From NCBI GenBank assembly GCA_021647365.1, contig JAKIUW010000009.1, forward strand, positions 1 to 64,000: a stretch of 64,000 nt of DNA, written 5' to 3'. Below, piece after piece: positions 16,910 through 25,546 of the stretch. The notes under the pieces were generated by a model, which saw nothing but the letters and a program-made list of their open reading frames with translations, had not been told where the DNA came from and searched no databases. Position 1 is the stretch's first letter. Each line of letters starts with the position of its first letter. A program made the position numbers and the translations under genes. The DNA comes from Cocleimonas sp. Its GTDB lineage: Bacteria > Pseudomonadota > Gammaproteobacteria > Thiotrichales > Thiotrichaceae.

Positions 16910-17674
16910 TTATTTCTTAGGCTTCCTTACCATAAGCACCGTTTTATCTGGGTCAATCTCTTCATCTTCTGATGTTAGCTTCATATCAGTTTCTTTAGGC
17001 TTGGGTGTTTCGCTCTTTTTTTCTTTTATTGGTGCAGGGTTTGCTACTGGGGGCTTTCTTACCATTAACACGGTTTCATCTTCATCAAACTGTTCTTTAT
17101 CTCCGCTCTCTTCTGGCTCTTCTATTTCGATATTTTTTAGTGCCAATGCTGCTTTTATATTTTCTTTATAATCTATTTTATTTTGCTTTAGTGTTGGTTT
17201 TTTAAAGCTTAGCAACTCGTCATATTTTTCAGAAAGCATAAGGTAACTATCAACCTTGGCAAACATCATGTCATTATTTTCGGGTGTGCAAACGGGGAGA
17301 AATGCTCTTAGCACACAGGGGTCATAAAACCGAAAGAGTAGTCGCTTGCCATCAGGCCCTTCTATTTTCATAAATGATCGGAAGTGTTTTCTGATTTTTA
17401 TGAATTTTTTATCCGAATAGGCAAATATGCAACAGGTACTTTCTAGGCTTTCTTTTAATAACCACTGGGTAAAGGCATCGTCTTTTTTTAATTCAACCAA
17501 ATAAGGGGCGGCTTCTGCTAAGTCGAAGGGTAACTCGCCTCTAAACAGGCAGGTGCTGTCGCCTTCGTGCTCTTCTAGTTTACCGAGCAAAGCGGGGAGC
17601 ACTGCCCCATCTATGACGCTGTATACTTTCTTTTTTGTGTTGAAGAGTTTTTGTTGTAGTTTTTTTACGTCCAC
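16910..17674 (-). CDS. DUF4123 T6SS adaptor with repeated TVLMVRKP tail
   Basis: 254 residues with a GTG start at 17674 that directly follows the vgrG TAA. Residues about 15-140 match DUF4123 (YSVIDGAVLPALLGKLEE, CLFRGELP, AEAAPYLVEL, LLFRFYDPCVLRAFLP). DUF4123 proteins are adaptors/chaperones that load effectors onto VgrG. The C-terminal ~70 residues are acidic and low-complexity, with two copies of the motif D-x-D-x-TVLMVRKP (197-208 and 241-252). The conserved threonines (201, 245) in an acidic context look like possible kinase or FHA-binding sites, notable given the Ser/Thr kinase in the same island. Confidence 0.85.
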   Translation of the reverse strand: MDVKKLQQKLFNTKKKVYSVIDGAVLPALLGKLEEHEGDSTCLFRGELPFDLAEAAPYLVELKKDDAFTQWLLKESLESTCCIFAYSDKKFIKIRKHFRSFMKIEGPDGKRLLFRFYDPCVLRAFLPVCTPENNDMMFAKVDSYLMLSEKYDELLSFKKPTLKQNKIDYKENIKAALALKNIEIEEPEESGDKEQFDEDETVLMVRKPPVANPAPIKEKKSETPKPKETDMKLTSEDEEIDPDKTVLMVRKPKK

Positions 17675-19783
17675 TTATACGGTCTCTGTTTCTTTGTTTG
17701 CTTGTTCTTGCTCTCGCTTTTTCTTTGCTTTATCACATTCTTCACAGAACGGAACGTTATTTTTAGCGGCTAGCCTTAGCACTGCCGCCGCAGGCACGAC
17801 ATCATGATCCGTTCTCTTCTTAGGTGGGCTTGCTGGGCCTGGTGGTTGTCGGTCGTCTGCTTCTTTGGGTAGCTTGGCTTTTTCTGGCTCTGAGCCTATG
17901 CCACTGGCTGGCGAGCCTCCGCTATTAATATTAACCATTGCGCCTTTGATGGATACACCGCTTGGCCCAATATCAATAAAGCTACCGCCTGCTTTGAGGC
18001 TGATTTGTGCGCCTGCCTCAAGCACTAATTTTGTGCCTGCTTTTATGTGAATCTCTTGTCCTGATTCGTGGGCATAGTTTTGTGCTGATTTTTGGTGTAT
18101 GTCGCCTTTTGCTTCAATTGATAACGTGTCATCAATAAACAGGTTGAGTTCGCCTCCGACTGTTTGATGTCTATCGCCGTAGACATCATCATAGTAAGTG
18201 CCTTCAACGATATGGTGTTGATGCTTTCCTACCCACGTTAAATGATTTTTATTGGTACGCTGATCCAGTTGTTTTTCTGCATGAATGAAGATTTGCTCAC
18301 TTCCTTTGGTGTCATCCATGGTCATTTCATTAAAGCCATCACCGCCTTTGCTACTTCGGGTTTTGATACCGCTGATATTTTTCTTTGAGGGTAGATCATA
18401 CGGTGGCATTTGATCTGCATTGTAGACTTTGCCTGTGACTATCGGTCTATCTGGGTTGCCTTCAAGAAAGTCTACAATGACTTCTTGCCCTATACGCGGG
18501 ATGTGGATTGCGCCCCACTTTCTGCCTGCCCAGTTTTGTGAAACACGAATCCAACATGAGCTATTTTCATCGGCTTTGCCGTATCTATCCCACGGGAATT
18601 GCACTTTGATGCGCCCATACTTATCACAATAAATCTCTTCATTACTAGGCCCTACAACGACCGCATTTTGAGAACCCTCTATAAGTGGGGGGGTGTGCTT
18701 TCTTTTATTTCTAAAAGGGGTGATGGCGCTCACTACTTGGAATTTATTTTTGTAGATAAAACCTGAGCCACCTTTTTTGGTTGAGCCAAAGGCATCTTGG
18801 TCTGCTCTATGAACTACTTTGGTGATTAAATACTCTATGTTTTGATCTTCGCGTGGGTGCTTTTCCATTTTCATTAACGCACCGACTGTAAATTCTCTTG
18901 CTGTACTTTTGCCTTTGATGATGGCGTAGTCGCTTTGGATTTCTTCTTGTTTTATACGTGCATAGTGTTCACCTTCTTCTACGGTCACGTAGTTCCCGGG
19001 GTAGTCAAACACTTCTGCTTCTGCGTTGGTATGGAGTTTTGGTTTACTGTATTTATTGCCAATGGTTGCCTTAGGGTTTTCGAAATCATAGTCATCTACC
19101 GCCACGGCACCTGATACAACGGTGTATTCTTGTTTCCAGCGATTTATAATTTCTTCATTGCGTACGGTGGTGTCATCAGGCGGATAATATGCGATGCCGT
19201 CATAGCTTGAAATAAGTTGATGAGCCGAGCTACTGTCACACAAAATAAGCTTGTGGCGATCATTGCTATGCTCAAAGAAGTAATAGATGCCCTCTTCTTC
19301 CATCAGGCGTGAGATAAAGTTAAAGCTTGTTTCACGGTATTGAACCGTATTCTCTCTACTGCGGTAACTGCTATCTAGCCTTAATTCATAGTCGGTGTAG
19401 TCATTATCACCCAATACTTTTTCGATAATGTCTACAGCGCTCATATCTTGAAAAATCTGGCAATCTTTTGTTTGTTGTAAAAACCATATCCAAGGGGAAA
19501 CTATCGCTTTATAAGTCGCAAAACCTTCACTACTTTCACCTTGTGAGAAACTTGTGATATAGCCGTTGAAGTAGCGCACGCTATCGCCAGAAACATTGAG
19601 CCTGACCGTAACATTGTGACCTAAGATTGATTCAATATCGATGTCTTCTTGAGAGCTACGCAAGTCTAGTTCAATTTTATATAAGCGACCCAGTTCTTCG
19701 GTTGCTTTAAATTTATGTAGCAATAAAACATCTTCACCTAAAGGAGAAAGGAATTCTAATTCGCGATGGACTTGAGTTGGCAT
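17675..19783 (-). CDS. vgrG: VgrG spike protein (TssI)
   Basis: 702 residues. The N-terminal two-thirds have the gp27-like fold (LLHKFKATEELGRLYKIEL, then RYFNGYITSF), with an OB-fold at about 390-470 (DKYGRIKVQFPWDR, SCWIRVSQNWAGRKWGAIHIPRIGQEV quoted as separate blocks, NPDRPIVTGKVYN). A gp5-like beta-helix continues to about 620. The C-terminus is a Pro-rich linker and a short cysteine tail (FCEECDKAKK). It trimerises to form the T6SS puncturing spike. At about residues 361-367 the sequence is encoded by a 21-bp exact match to the dispersed repeat. It is followed with no gap by the DUF4123 adaptor. Confidence 0.95.
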   Translation of the reverse strand: MPTQVHRELEFLSPLGEDVLLLHKFKATEELGRLYKIELDLRSSQEDIDIESILGHNVTVRLNVSGDSVRYFNGYITSFSQGESSEGFATYKAIVSPWIWFLQQTKDCQIFQDMSAVDIIEKVLGDNDYTDYELRLDSSYRSRENTVQYRETSFNFISRLMEEEGIYYFFEHSNDRHKLILCDSSSAHQLISSYDGIAYYPPDDTTVRNEEIINRWKQEYTVVSGAVAVDDYDFENPKATIGNKYSKPKLHTNAEAEVFDYPGNYVTVEEGEHYARIKQEEIQSDYAIIKGKSTAREFTVGALMKMEKHPREDQNIEYLITKVVHRADQDAFGSTKKGGSGFIYKNKFQVVSAITPFRNKRKHTPPLIEGSQNAVVVGPSNEEIYCDKYGRIKVQFPWDRYGKADENSSCWIRVSQNWAGRKWGAIHIPRIGQEVIVDFLEGNPDRPIVTGKVYNADQMPPYDLPSKKNISGIKTRSSKGGDGFNEMTMDDTKGSEQIFIHAEKQLDQRTNKNHLTWVGKHQHHIVEGTYYDDVYGDRHQTVGGELNLFIDDTLSIEAKGDIHQKSAQNYAHESGQEIHIKAGTKLVLEAGAQISLKAGGSFIDIGPSGVSIKGAMVNINSGGSPASGIGSEPEKAKLPKEADDRQPPGPASPPKKRTDHDVVPAAAVLRLAAKNNVPFCEECDKAKKKREQEQANKETETV
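18681..18701 (-). repeat. GCAC-C6 dispersed repeat, copy 9 (inside vgrG)
   Basis: A 21-bp partial copy, sense with vgrG, encoding KHTPPLI in frame. It lacks the TACATGATG end. It lies between the gp27-like part and the OB-fold, where VgrG proteins normally have a Thr-Pro-rich stretch. Confidence 0.75.
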
Positions 19784-19876
19784 TATGTTTTCCTAATTAT
19801 TGGTAGTTGGAGTCTAGGATACAACGGTTGTTTATTCAAATATAAAGTAGTTCTATCATTTATAGATAGCTCATAC

Positions 19877-21004
19877 TCACTTTAATCGACTCAGTGAGTT
19901 GATTACTTGAGTGAGCGGCATTGTTTCAATATTTTTGATTTTAATATCTGCAATCAAAGGCTTATTTTGACAGTGTTCTTTTCGTGCATTTAGCACTTCA
20001 TAAACGGATAACTGAATTGCAGTTTTATGTTTAAGCAGGTGAGTTTCTTGCGCAAGACACTTGCCAGCAGTGGATGAACCTACAAAAACTGTTTGTGGTA
20101 GATAATGTTTAATTGCTTGCGCAAATATTTCTGCTGAACTTGCGGTAAACTGACTTAATAACAAGTAAACTTTTTTATCTGAAATAGACCTTCCTGAAAC
20201 TGTTTTTAGAGGAATAGCATTTTTAATATTATTTTCTTTTAAGTATGCCACCGTTAAGTTTTGTTTGATAAAAAATGACAACGTATCAATGGTTGCATAA
20301 AGGTCACCACCTGGATTAAAACGAAGATCAATAATCAATGATTTGTTATCAGCAAAGCTCTTCAAAGCATTTTTTATTTTTAATGTAGAGTCATTTGAAA
20401 ACTGCCTAATACTCAGTACGTTAATTTTTCCTGCTAACTTTATATCCACATATTTTTGAGGAAATAACTGTACTTTAAGTTGATACTTTCCAAGCTTTTT
20501 TGCCGTCTTCGACATTGTTTGTATTTCTACTATTTGGCCTTGTGAAAACTCTGTAAGAAACTGATAGCTTTCAAATTCTGACGGTTTGATTTTTTTCTTA
20601 TTAATTGAGCAAATATATACTGGGGTCGTTATACCTGCTTGGTATGCAGGGCCCTCTTTAATTGGGACACCCAATATCAAATCACCATCAATCAATAAAT
20701 CAAGACCAATACCTAATCGTTTAGTTTTTCCACGCTTTTGTTTGAAAGCCACTTCTTTCGCACTGAAGTGTTTAGAATAAGGATCAAGCTGGTTTAAATA
20801 GCGATTAAGCGTTGCGGTGTTTTGTAAAGAGCTTTGATCAACTCTTGGTTTTTTAAAGTGATTATTCGAAATAATGATGCTAATACGTTGTTTCTTTTTT
20901 TTTGAAAAAGAAGCTTTAGTCTCGTACTCTTTAGCAATTAGGCTTGTTGCAAAAAAGAAACTACCTAGAAGCAAAAGCAAAATAAATCGCACATTAATCC
21001 TCAA
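19877..21004 (-). CDS. S41-family (C-terminal processing) peptidase, exported
   Basis: 375 residues with a signal peptide (about 1-24, ending SLIAK). A short helical region (LNQLDPYSKHFS) and a PDZ-like segment (about 95-165, LGIGLDLL to VEIQTMSK) precede the S41 core. LIIDLRFNPGGDL is conserved, the nucleophile is Ser in FTASSAEIFAQA, and the lysine of the Ser-Lys dyad is in SSTAGKCLAQE. These enzymes cleave periplasmic protein C-termini. Set between vgrG and a lipoprotein/kinase pair, it may act in the envelope on a component of the same island. Shorter than typical Prc/CtpA. Confidence 0.8.
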   Translation of the reverse strand: MRINVRFILLLLLGSFFFATSLIAKEYETKASFSKKKKQRISIIISNNHFKKPRVDQSSLQNTATLNRYLNQLDPYSKHFSAKEVAFKQKRGKTKRLGIGLDLLIDGDLILGVPIKEGPAYQAGITTPVYICSINKKKIKPSEFESYQFLTEFSQGQIVEIQTMSKTAKKLGKYQLKVQLFPQKYVDIKLAGKINVLSIRQFSNDSTLKIKNALKSFADNKSLIIDLRFNPGGDLYATIDTLSFFIKQNLTVAYLKENNIKNAIPLKTVSGRSISDKKVYLLLSQFTASSAEIFAQAIKHYLPQTVFVGSSTAGKCLAQETHLLKHKTAIQLSVYEVLNARKEHCQNKPLIADIKIKNIETMPLTQVINSLSRLK

Positions 21005-21034
21005 GATGCTAACACCAAAAATATCAACAACGTA

Positions 21035-21535
21035 TTATTGATTGCTAATCATTTTACGCAATACATTTATTTCTTGTTGCAAGGCTGTGATCTTAGCCTT
21101 GTATTCTTTATTTCCCCCTGCGGAAACCCTCTTTCTCTTGAGTGTTGATATTGAAGAATTCAATCTTTTTATTTTATTAACTTGTTGCTTTCGCTCAGCT
21201 TTTTGAAGACTATTTAAAGCTTTCGTTTGATTGGCTTGTTGAGTCAGCCTTCTATTTTCAGCTTGTAAAACATCAAGCTGCTGATCAAATGCTTTTTTCT
21301 GAACCGTAAGAGATTGAAGTTGTGTATTAAGCTTCTGGTTTTTATCCGCTTCGGCATTAAGCGCATCTTGTGAGTTTTTTAACTTAAACTGTTTACGTGA
21401 TAGTTGGCTATCAAATTCACCTGATGAAATATTCACTGCTGCTTCTAATAAATTAGCATCTTCGGGCTTCACATCTGGCGCTGAACAGGCAGATAAACTG
21501 AGAAAAGTAGCTATAAATATAATTCGATTAAACAT
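21035..21535 (-). CDS. Coiled-coil lipoprotein
   Basis: 166 residues. Signal peptide with an LSAC lipobox (Cys17). The rest is almost entirely Lys/Gln/Leu-rich coiled coil (about 55-165) with regular heptads. It lies 31 bp after the kinase gene and 30 bp before the S41 protease gene, all in one direction, so the three are probably one operon. I recognise no named family; a periplasmic spacer or tether is conceivable. Confidence 0.65.
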   Translation of the reverse strand: MFNRIIFIATFLSLSACSAPDVKPEDANLLEAAVNISSGEFDSQLSRKQFKLKNSQDALNAEADKNQKLNTQLQSLTVQKKAFDQQLDVLQAENRRLTQQANQTKALNSLQKAERKQQVNKIKRLNSSISTLKRKRVSAGGNKEYKAKITALQQEINVLRKMISNQ

Positions 21536-21566
21536 AAAAAACCTTTAAAGTTGCAGTTATAAAAAG

Positions 21567-23267
21567 TTAAAACGTGCTTGCGATATTTTTGGCATAGTCA
21601 CCTAAATCTTCTTTGCACATTTTTAACGTCAGTGAGCCTTTTGACAAGTTGAGAAGGTGCTCCATCATTATCTCAACAATACCTTGGTTTACTTGTTTCA
21701 TTGTTTGTTCTTTTTCAAGCTTAGTAAGTTGCTCACGAACAAGCTTTACTTCGTAAGCCTTAAGCTTAGTCATATTTTTATAATATATGGCAATGTTATC
21801 ATCAATTCTTTGTTGTGATGCTTGTATTTGCCGCTGAGTATCGGTGATAAATCTTGTTCGACCAGAATTCATTTTAAGGTTTTTTATTTCTTCAATAATA
21901 CTTTTATTTTTTGTAATACGAATTTGTTCTTTAATTATTGTTGAAGCCCTAACAAGACTGTTATCCAACAAACCATTAACAATCATAACTTGTTCTTTTG
22001 TCAAAGAGTCGGGCTCAGGCTTAATTACTGGTGAAATCAGTGGCTTTTCAGGCGCATCAATTTGGCTTTTAAAAGGTAGCTCTGGCGTTACCTGTGTACT
22101 TGCTACAACGATGGGTGGCTTCGCATCAGGAATATCTGCAGGCATTTTAGGTGTTATTATACTGGGGATTTTTATCGGTGCTTCTTGCTCCTGTGGCGCA
22201 GGTGTTTTATTCACAACGTTTTTTATGGTGACAACTTTATCAGTACTAGAAGAAAACATAAAATAACTACCAATACCTAGCACTATTGCCAACGTGACAA
22301 CTCCTCCACCAATAAGCCCCAAAGACGCTCTCTTTTCCACTTTTGATTTTACGGGCGTTTCATCAACGGCGGTAAACTCATCATTAATTTCAGCTTGCTC
22401 ATGAACAGCTTGTGGTTTTTGAATTGCTTGAGTAAAAGCATCCGCTCGTTTGGCAATAACGGTGGGAGCCATTGAAATATCAGCCGCTTCTATGGCATTA
22501 GAAAAGTCGATAACTGAATCAAATCGATCTTGTGGCTTCTTCGCTAATGCACGATCAATTACCTTCTGGTAATGGGACAAACTAGGCTTAAGTTCTGGGA
22601 TGGGTGCATTAACATGCGCATAACTAATCGCGGCGGCTGTTTTGGCTTTATAGGGTTTTTCTCCCGTTAGCATTTCATAGAAAACCACACCAAGACTATA
22701 AATATCCGCTCGGTGATCAAGCTCTTCCCCCATCGAAAACTCGGGAGGCATATACGATGGCGTACCCGCAGCAAAACCCAGCGTTGTGTACTCCCCTTCG
22801 GTATCTTGTACTTTAGAAATACCAAAGTCCGTTAAGACGGCATCCCCATTTTTTCGAAACAGAATATTTCCTGGTTTAATATCTCTATGAATAAAATTTT
22901 GCAAGTGGGCGGCATTTAAAGCACTGGCTATTTGGGTAATAACCCGCTGTTTATCTTGAATAGATAAGGCTTCATCATCAATTTTTTGTCGTAACGTACC
23001 TACTTCCAATAGCTCGATTGCCATATAGCAAGCATCGTTACTAATACCAATATCATAAATATGAACGATATGAGGATGATTGAGTTTAGAAATAATCCTC
23101 CCTTCATTAATAAAACATTCTTTGAATGTCCCATCTTTCAAAAAGGAAGGCGACATGATCTTCAGAGCAACTTGCCGATCAAGAATTTCATGCGTAGCAA
23201 GATAGACCGTGGACATCCCACCTGTCCCAAGCTCTTTATCTATTTTATAATTTTGCACTTCAATCAA
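21567..23267 (-). CDS. Hanks-type Ser/Thr protein kinase, PpkA/PknB-like, membrane-anchored
   Basis: 566 residues. The kinase domain spans about 7-265, with glycine loop GTGGMSTVY (14-22), ATP lysine Lys36 (VALK), catalytic loop HRDIKPGN (127-134, Asp129) and DFG at 147-149. The activation segment ends GTPSYMPPE, and GVVFYEMLTGEKPY follows. Residues after 265 form a linker with MAPTVIAKRA. One membrane segment (about 312-335) leads to a Pro-rich and then helical periplasmic domain. All catalytic residues are present. In T6SS, PpkA phosphorylates Fha to trigger assembly; here Fha is not in view. Confidence 0.92.
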   Translation of the reverse strand: MIEVQNYKIDKELGTGGMSTVYLATHEILDRQVALKIMSPSFLKDGTFKECFINEGRIISKLNHPHIVHIYDIGISNDACYMAIELLEVGTLRQKIDDEALSIQDKQRVITQIASALNAAHLQNFIHRDIKPGNILFRKNGDAVLTDFGISKVQDTEGEYTTLGFAAGTPSYMPPEFSMGEELDHRADIYSLGVVFYEMLTGEKPYKAKTAAAISYAHVNAPIPELKPSLSHYQKVIDRALAKKPQDRFDSVIDFSNAIEAADISMAPTVIAKRADAFTQAIQKPQAVHEQAEINDEFTAVDETPVKSKVEKRASLGLIGGGVVTLAIVLGIGSYFMFSSSTDKVVTIKNVVNKTPAPQEQEAPIKIPSIITPKMPADIPDAKPPIVVASTQVTPELPFKSQIDAPEKPLISPVIKPEPDSLTKEQVMIVNGLLDNSLVRASTIIKEQIRITKNKSIIEEIKNLKMNSGRTRFITDTQRQIQASQQRIDDNIAIYYKNMTKLKAYEVKLVREQLTKLEKEQTMKQVNQGIVEIMMEHLLNLSKGSLTLKMCKEDLGDYAKNIASTF

Positions 23268-23391
23268 AAAGGGAAATCTCTACTCAGCGACAGACTTGAC
23301 AATAATTTTCTCTATTTTAAAAGGAACTCACCTGAAAGTGTAGGAAATTTATAAAAAACTGATAGCTGGGCTATCCTTCTATTTAGTACAC

Positions 23392-23419
23392 AAGCACACC
23401 CCCCCACTTTTACATGATG
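23392..23419 (+). repeat. GCAC-C6 dispersed repeat, copy 10
   Basis: Full-length copy 10 bp beyond the stop of the VOC gene, with the G-rich strand sense to that gene. It lies between the kinase and the VOC gene. Confidence 0.88.
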
Positions 23420-23429
23420 ACTATGTTCA

Positions 23430-23885
23430 TCATTCCCTCGATAGCTCTTGTCCGAAGCACAAAATATAACCGTCGGGGTCTTTCATATACCACTCACGCA
23501 TTCCGTAGAATCTTGTGATGGGTTCTTGAATAACGTCGACTTTATCTTTAAGGCTATTATATTGTGCATCAGCATCATCCGTTCGCAAATATAGCGTTTG
23601 GCTTGCGCTGATTGCTACGCCTTTTAATGCGGGCAAATCAGCCTCTAAACTTTTGCGTGATTGAAACATAAATTCGGCGCTGGCTGGGTCTTCAGGGTCT
23701 AGCTTTAAGTTTGCCCAATCTAGGTTTTGACCTTGCCCTAGCGACATAATGATATTGCCTTCTTCCGTTCCTGCTTCAAAATCCGCCACTGCCACAATCA
23801 ATTTAAAGCCTAATACCTTTTAATAAAAGAGTGCCGTATCGCAGACGTTATTGACCATAAGATTTGGGATAAGGGAATTATGCAT
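23430..23885 (-). pseudogene. VOC-superfamily protein gene with in-frame nonsense codon
   Basis: Reading from the ATG at 23885 gives MHNSLIPNLMVNNVCDTALFY, then TAA (23822-23820), then KVLGFKLIVAVADFEAG and an intact remainder to 23430. The join is in frame; typical VOC proteins have a sense codon here (often FYxKxLGF), so a point mutation such as CAA to TAA fits. The downstream open part (from TTG at 23801) is 123 residues and keeps FYGMREWYMKDPDGYILCFGQE in two blocks. It has lost the first beta-alpha-beta strand set, so it is probably non-functional unless the stop is read through or is a sequencing error. Confidence 0.75.
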
Positions 23886-23937
23886 TTTGTTCTCTCTTTG
23901 GTTATAGTAGCTGCACATTCTAAAACAGGCACGTATC

Positions 23938-24405
23938 ATGACATTAAAAATTGGCGAAGCTATACCAGACTTTGAAGCACCTGCCACATCCAATCTAAAT
24001 TTTAAATTATCGGACTACAAAGGGAAATCAAACCTCGTCCTTTACTTCTACCCCAAAGATAGCACACCTGGTTGCACGGTTGAGGGAAATGATTTTGGCG
24101 CTCTTTATGATCAATTCAAAGCGGCTGATACAGAGATTTTTGGCGTATCAAAGGACAGCATGAAACGCCATGATAATTTTAGAGCGAAGCAAGGTTTTCC
24201 GTTTGAATTGATTTCAGACGTTGAAACAGAGGTATGCGAATTATTTGGCACTTGGCAATTAAAGAAAACCTTTGGCAAAGAATATATGGGCATCGTTCGC
24301 AGTACATTTTTGATTGATAAAGACGGTGTGCTTAGTCAAATCTGGTCACCTGTGAAAGTCAAAGGTCATGCAGATGAAGTTCTTACTGCGGTTAAGGAGT
24401 TATAA
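23938..24405 (+). CDS. bcp: Peroxiredoxin, Bcp/PrxQ type
   Basis: 155 residues, thioredoxin fold, reduces hydrogen peroxide and organic hydroperoxides using thioredoxin. The peroxidatic site is STPGCTVEGNDF with Cys46. The resolving cysteine found five residues later in E. coli Bcp is absent (Asn51), so this is a 1-Cys-like or atypical member; Cys100 (EVCELFGTW) might substitute. Conserved FYPKD and SKDSMKRHDNFRAK segments support the family. It is followed without a gap by an OsmC-like gene, so the two form a peroxide-defence pair. Confidence 0.92.
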   Translation: MTLKIGEAIPDFEAPATSNLNFKLSDYKGKSNLVLYFYPKDSTPGCTVEGNDFGALYDQFKAADTEIFGVSKDSMKRHDNFRAKQGFPFELISDVETEVCELFGTWQLKKTFGKEYMGIVRSTFLIDKDGVLSQIWSPVKVKGHADEVLTAVKEL

Positions 24406-24795
24406 ATGAAAATCGAAGTATTAGGACAAACCGAATTACGCCTTTCTGACTGGGAAGAAGATGGCATTGACATTATGTTAGGCAAGCTACCTCGCTTTAG
24501 CGCGCTAGCGATGTTTGTTGCCTCACTTGGGCGTTGTACTTTTGCCGTTATTGATCATTATGCTTTACGCATGGATGTGCCAATTGAAAATATCGTGACG
24601 CATTTGGAATGGGATTTTGATGAAGAGCCAACACGATTCAAAACCATCACCATGAAAATTTACTGGCCAGAAGTTCCTGAGAAACGCCTTGCTTCGGTTG
24701 AGCGTGCCTCGCATAAATGCGCCATTTCAAATACGATTAAGGATTGTGTGGAGATTAAAACGACTGTGCTGAAAGAAGTTTATAAAGCATCATAG
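24406..24795 (+). CDS. OsmC-family protein
   Basis: 129 residues. The two conserved cysteine sites of OsmC/Ohr-like proteins are present: Cys44 in SLGRCTFAVIDHYA and the second in ASHKCAISNTIKDC. OsmC/Ohr proteins reduce organic hydroperoxides using lipoyl partners. The ATG directly follows the bcp TAA (TAAATG), indicating translational coupling with a peroxiredoxin. Shorter than canonical OsmC (about 140), closer to the YhfA-type subgroup. Confidence 0.78.
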   Translation: MKIEVLGQTELRLSDWEEDGIDIMLGKLPRFSALAMFVASLGRCTFAVIDHYALRMDVPIENIVTHLEWDFDEEPTRFKTITMKIYWPEVPEKRLASVERASHKCAISNTIKDCVEIKTTVLKEVYKAS

Positions 24796-24805
24796 ACAGT
24801 ATATA

Positions 24806-24834
24806 GCGTTACACCCCCCTACTTTTACATAATG
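24806..24834 (+). repeat. GCAC-C6 dispersed repeat, copy 11
   Basis: Diverged copy (GTTACACCCCCC, then TACTTTTACATAATG) 10 bp after the OsmC-like stop. Here the C-rich strand is sense, opposite to most stop-proximal copies. Confidence 0.8.
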
Positions 24835-24895
24835 ACCTTAATCATTTATCATAGGCTCTTCATTCCTTACTATAGAAAAATAGGTACTTATTAAC

Positions 24896-25459
24896 ATGCA
24901 TTTCAAAACTTTATTTAGTGTAATTGTAGCCAGTCTTTTTTTAACGGCTTGTGGCGGAGGGGGCAGCAGCTCTAATGCAAAGAAACTATCCTGTAGCTCA
25001 ACTCACTCTGGAGACTTAATCCCTGATTGTGACACTGAAAGTACCATGCTAAAAAGTGGTGTCGAAAGCTTAGATATTGTTAAAGGCAAACGTACCGAAA
25101 CCGTAAACCTTAATTGTACTGAAGGCTCTGTAGCAGGAACATCTATTGCTGATTACAACTCTGGAGAAGTCAGCATTGATGTCACAGGAACTAACGGAGA
25201 TATTTCATGCAAAATGTACTTTACCTCTCCCCTTGCCAAAACAATTACAACACAAGATATTGATGAACTATTAGAATGGGGGGATGATCCTGCTGATCGT
25301 ACAAGCACCACCTGCCCTGATGACGTATTAGATAACGACTCTTCTGATATTACAGAAGACATGATTAAGTCATGTTCTGGAAGCCTTCAAGTTGACTTTG
25401 AATTTACCGACTCAAATGAAAAAGAACATGAGTTCACTTTGAAATATACAATCAAATAA
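24896..25459 (+). CDS. Small lipoprotein, unknown
   Basis: 187 residues. Lipobox LTAC (Cys19) is followed by GGGGSSSN, a typical lipoprotein tether. The mature part is acidic (many Asp/Ser/Thr) with eight further cysteines in its body, likely disulphide-bonded in the periplasm or at the surface, and ends KEHEFTLKYTIK. No family recognised. It stands alone between a repeat and the convergent S49 protease gene. Confidence 0.6.
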   Translation: MHFKTLFSVIVASLFLTACGGGGSSSNAKKLSCSSTHSGDLIPDCDTESTMLKSGVESLDIVKGKRTETVNLNCTEGSVAGTSIADYNSGEVSIDVTGTNGDISCKMYFTSPLAKTITTQDIDELLEWGDDPADRTSTTCPDDVLDNDSSDITEDMIKSCSGSLQVDFEFTDSNEKEHEFTLKYTIK

Positions 25460-25510
25460 AAAATTTATTTAAGGAATCTCTGAATAAGTCCCTTAAGTTC
25501 TAAGTGGGGG

Positions 25511-25533
25511 AAAGCACACCCTCACTTTTACAT
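25511..25533 (+). repeat. GCAC-C6 dispersed repeat, copy 12 (short)
   Basis: AAAGCACACCCTCACTTTTA then CAT. A partial inverted copy (TAAGTGGGGG, 25501-25510) abuts it, so this is a collapsed inverted pair. It lies 13 bp past the S49 protease stop, G-rich strand sense to that gene. Confidence 0.75.
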
Positions 25534-25546
25534 ACACCCTAATCAC

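Noticed and set aside
16719..16910. 63-residue frame between DUF4123 and paralogue A2
   Set aside because: It is read straight through two repeat copies and their remnants, has no ribosome site or homology, and overlaps the A2 start. The HTPLVLHD segment is repeat-derived.
4728..23267. Prophage or complete T6SS locus
   Set aside because: VgrG and PAAR-like genes are present, but no capsid, terminase, integrase, sheath (TssB/C), TssM or ClpV gene is seen, so it is an orphan VgrG island.
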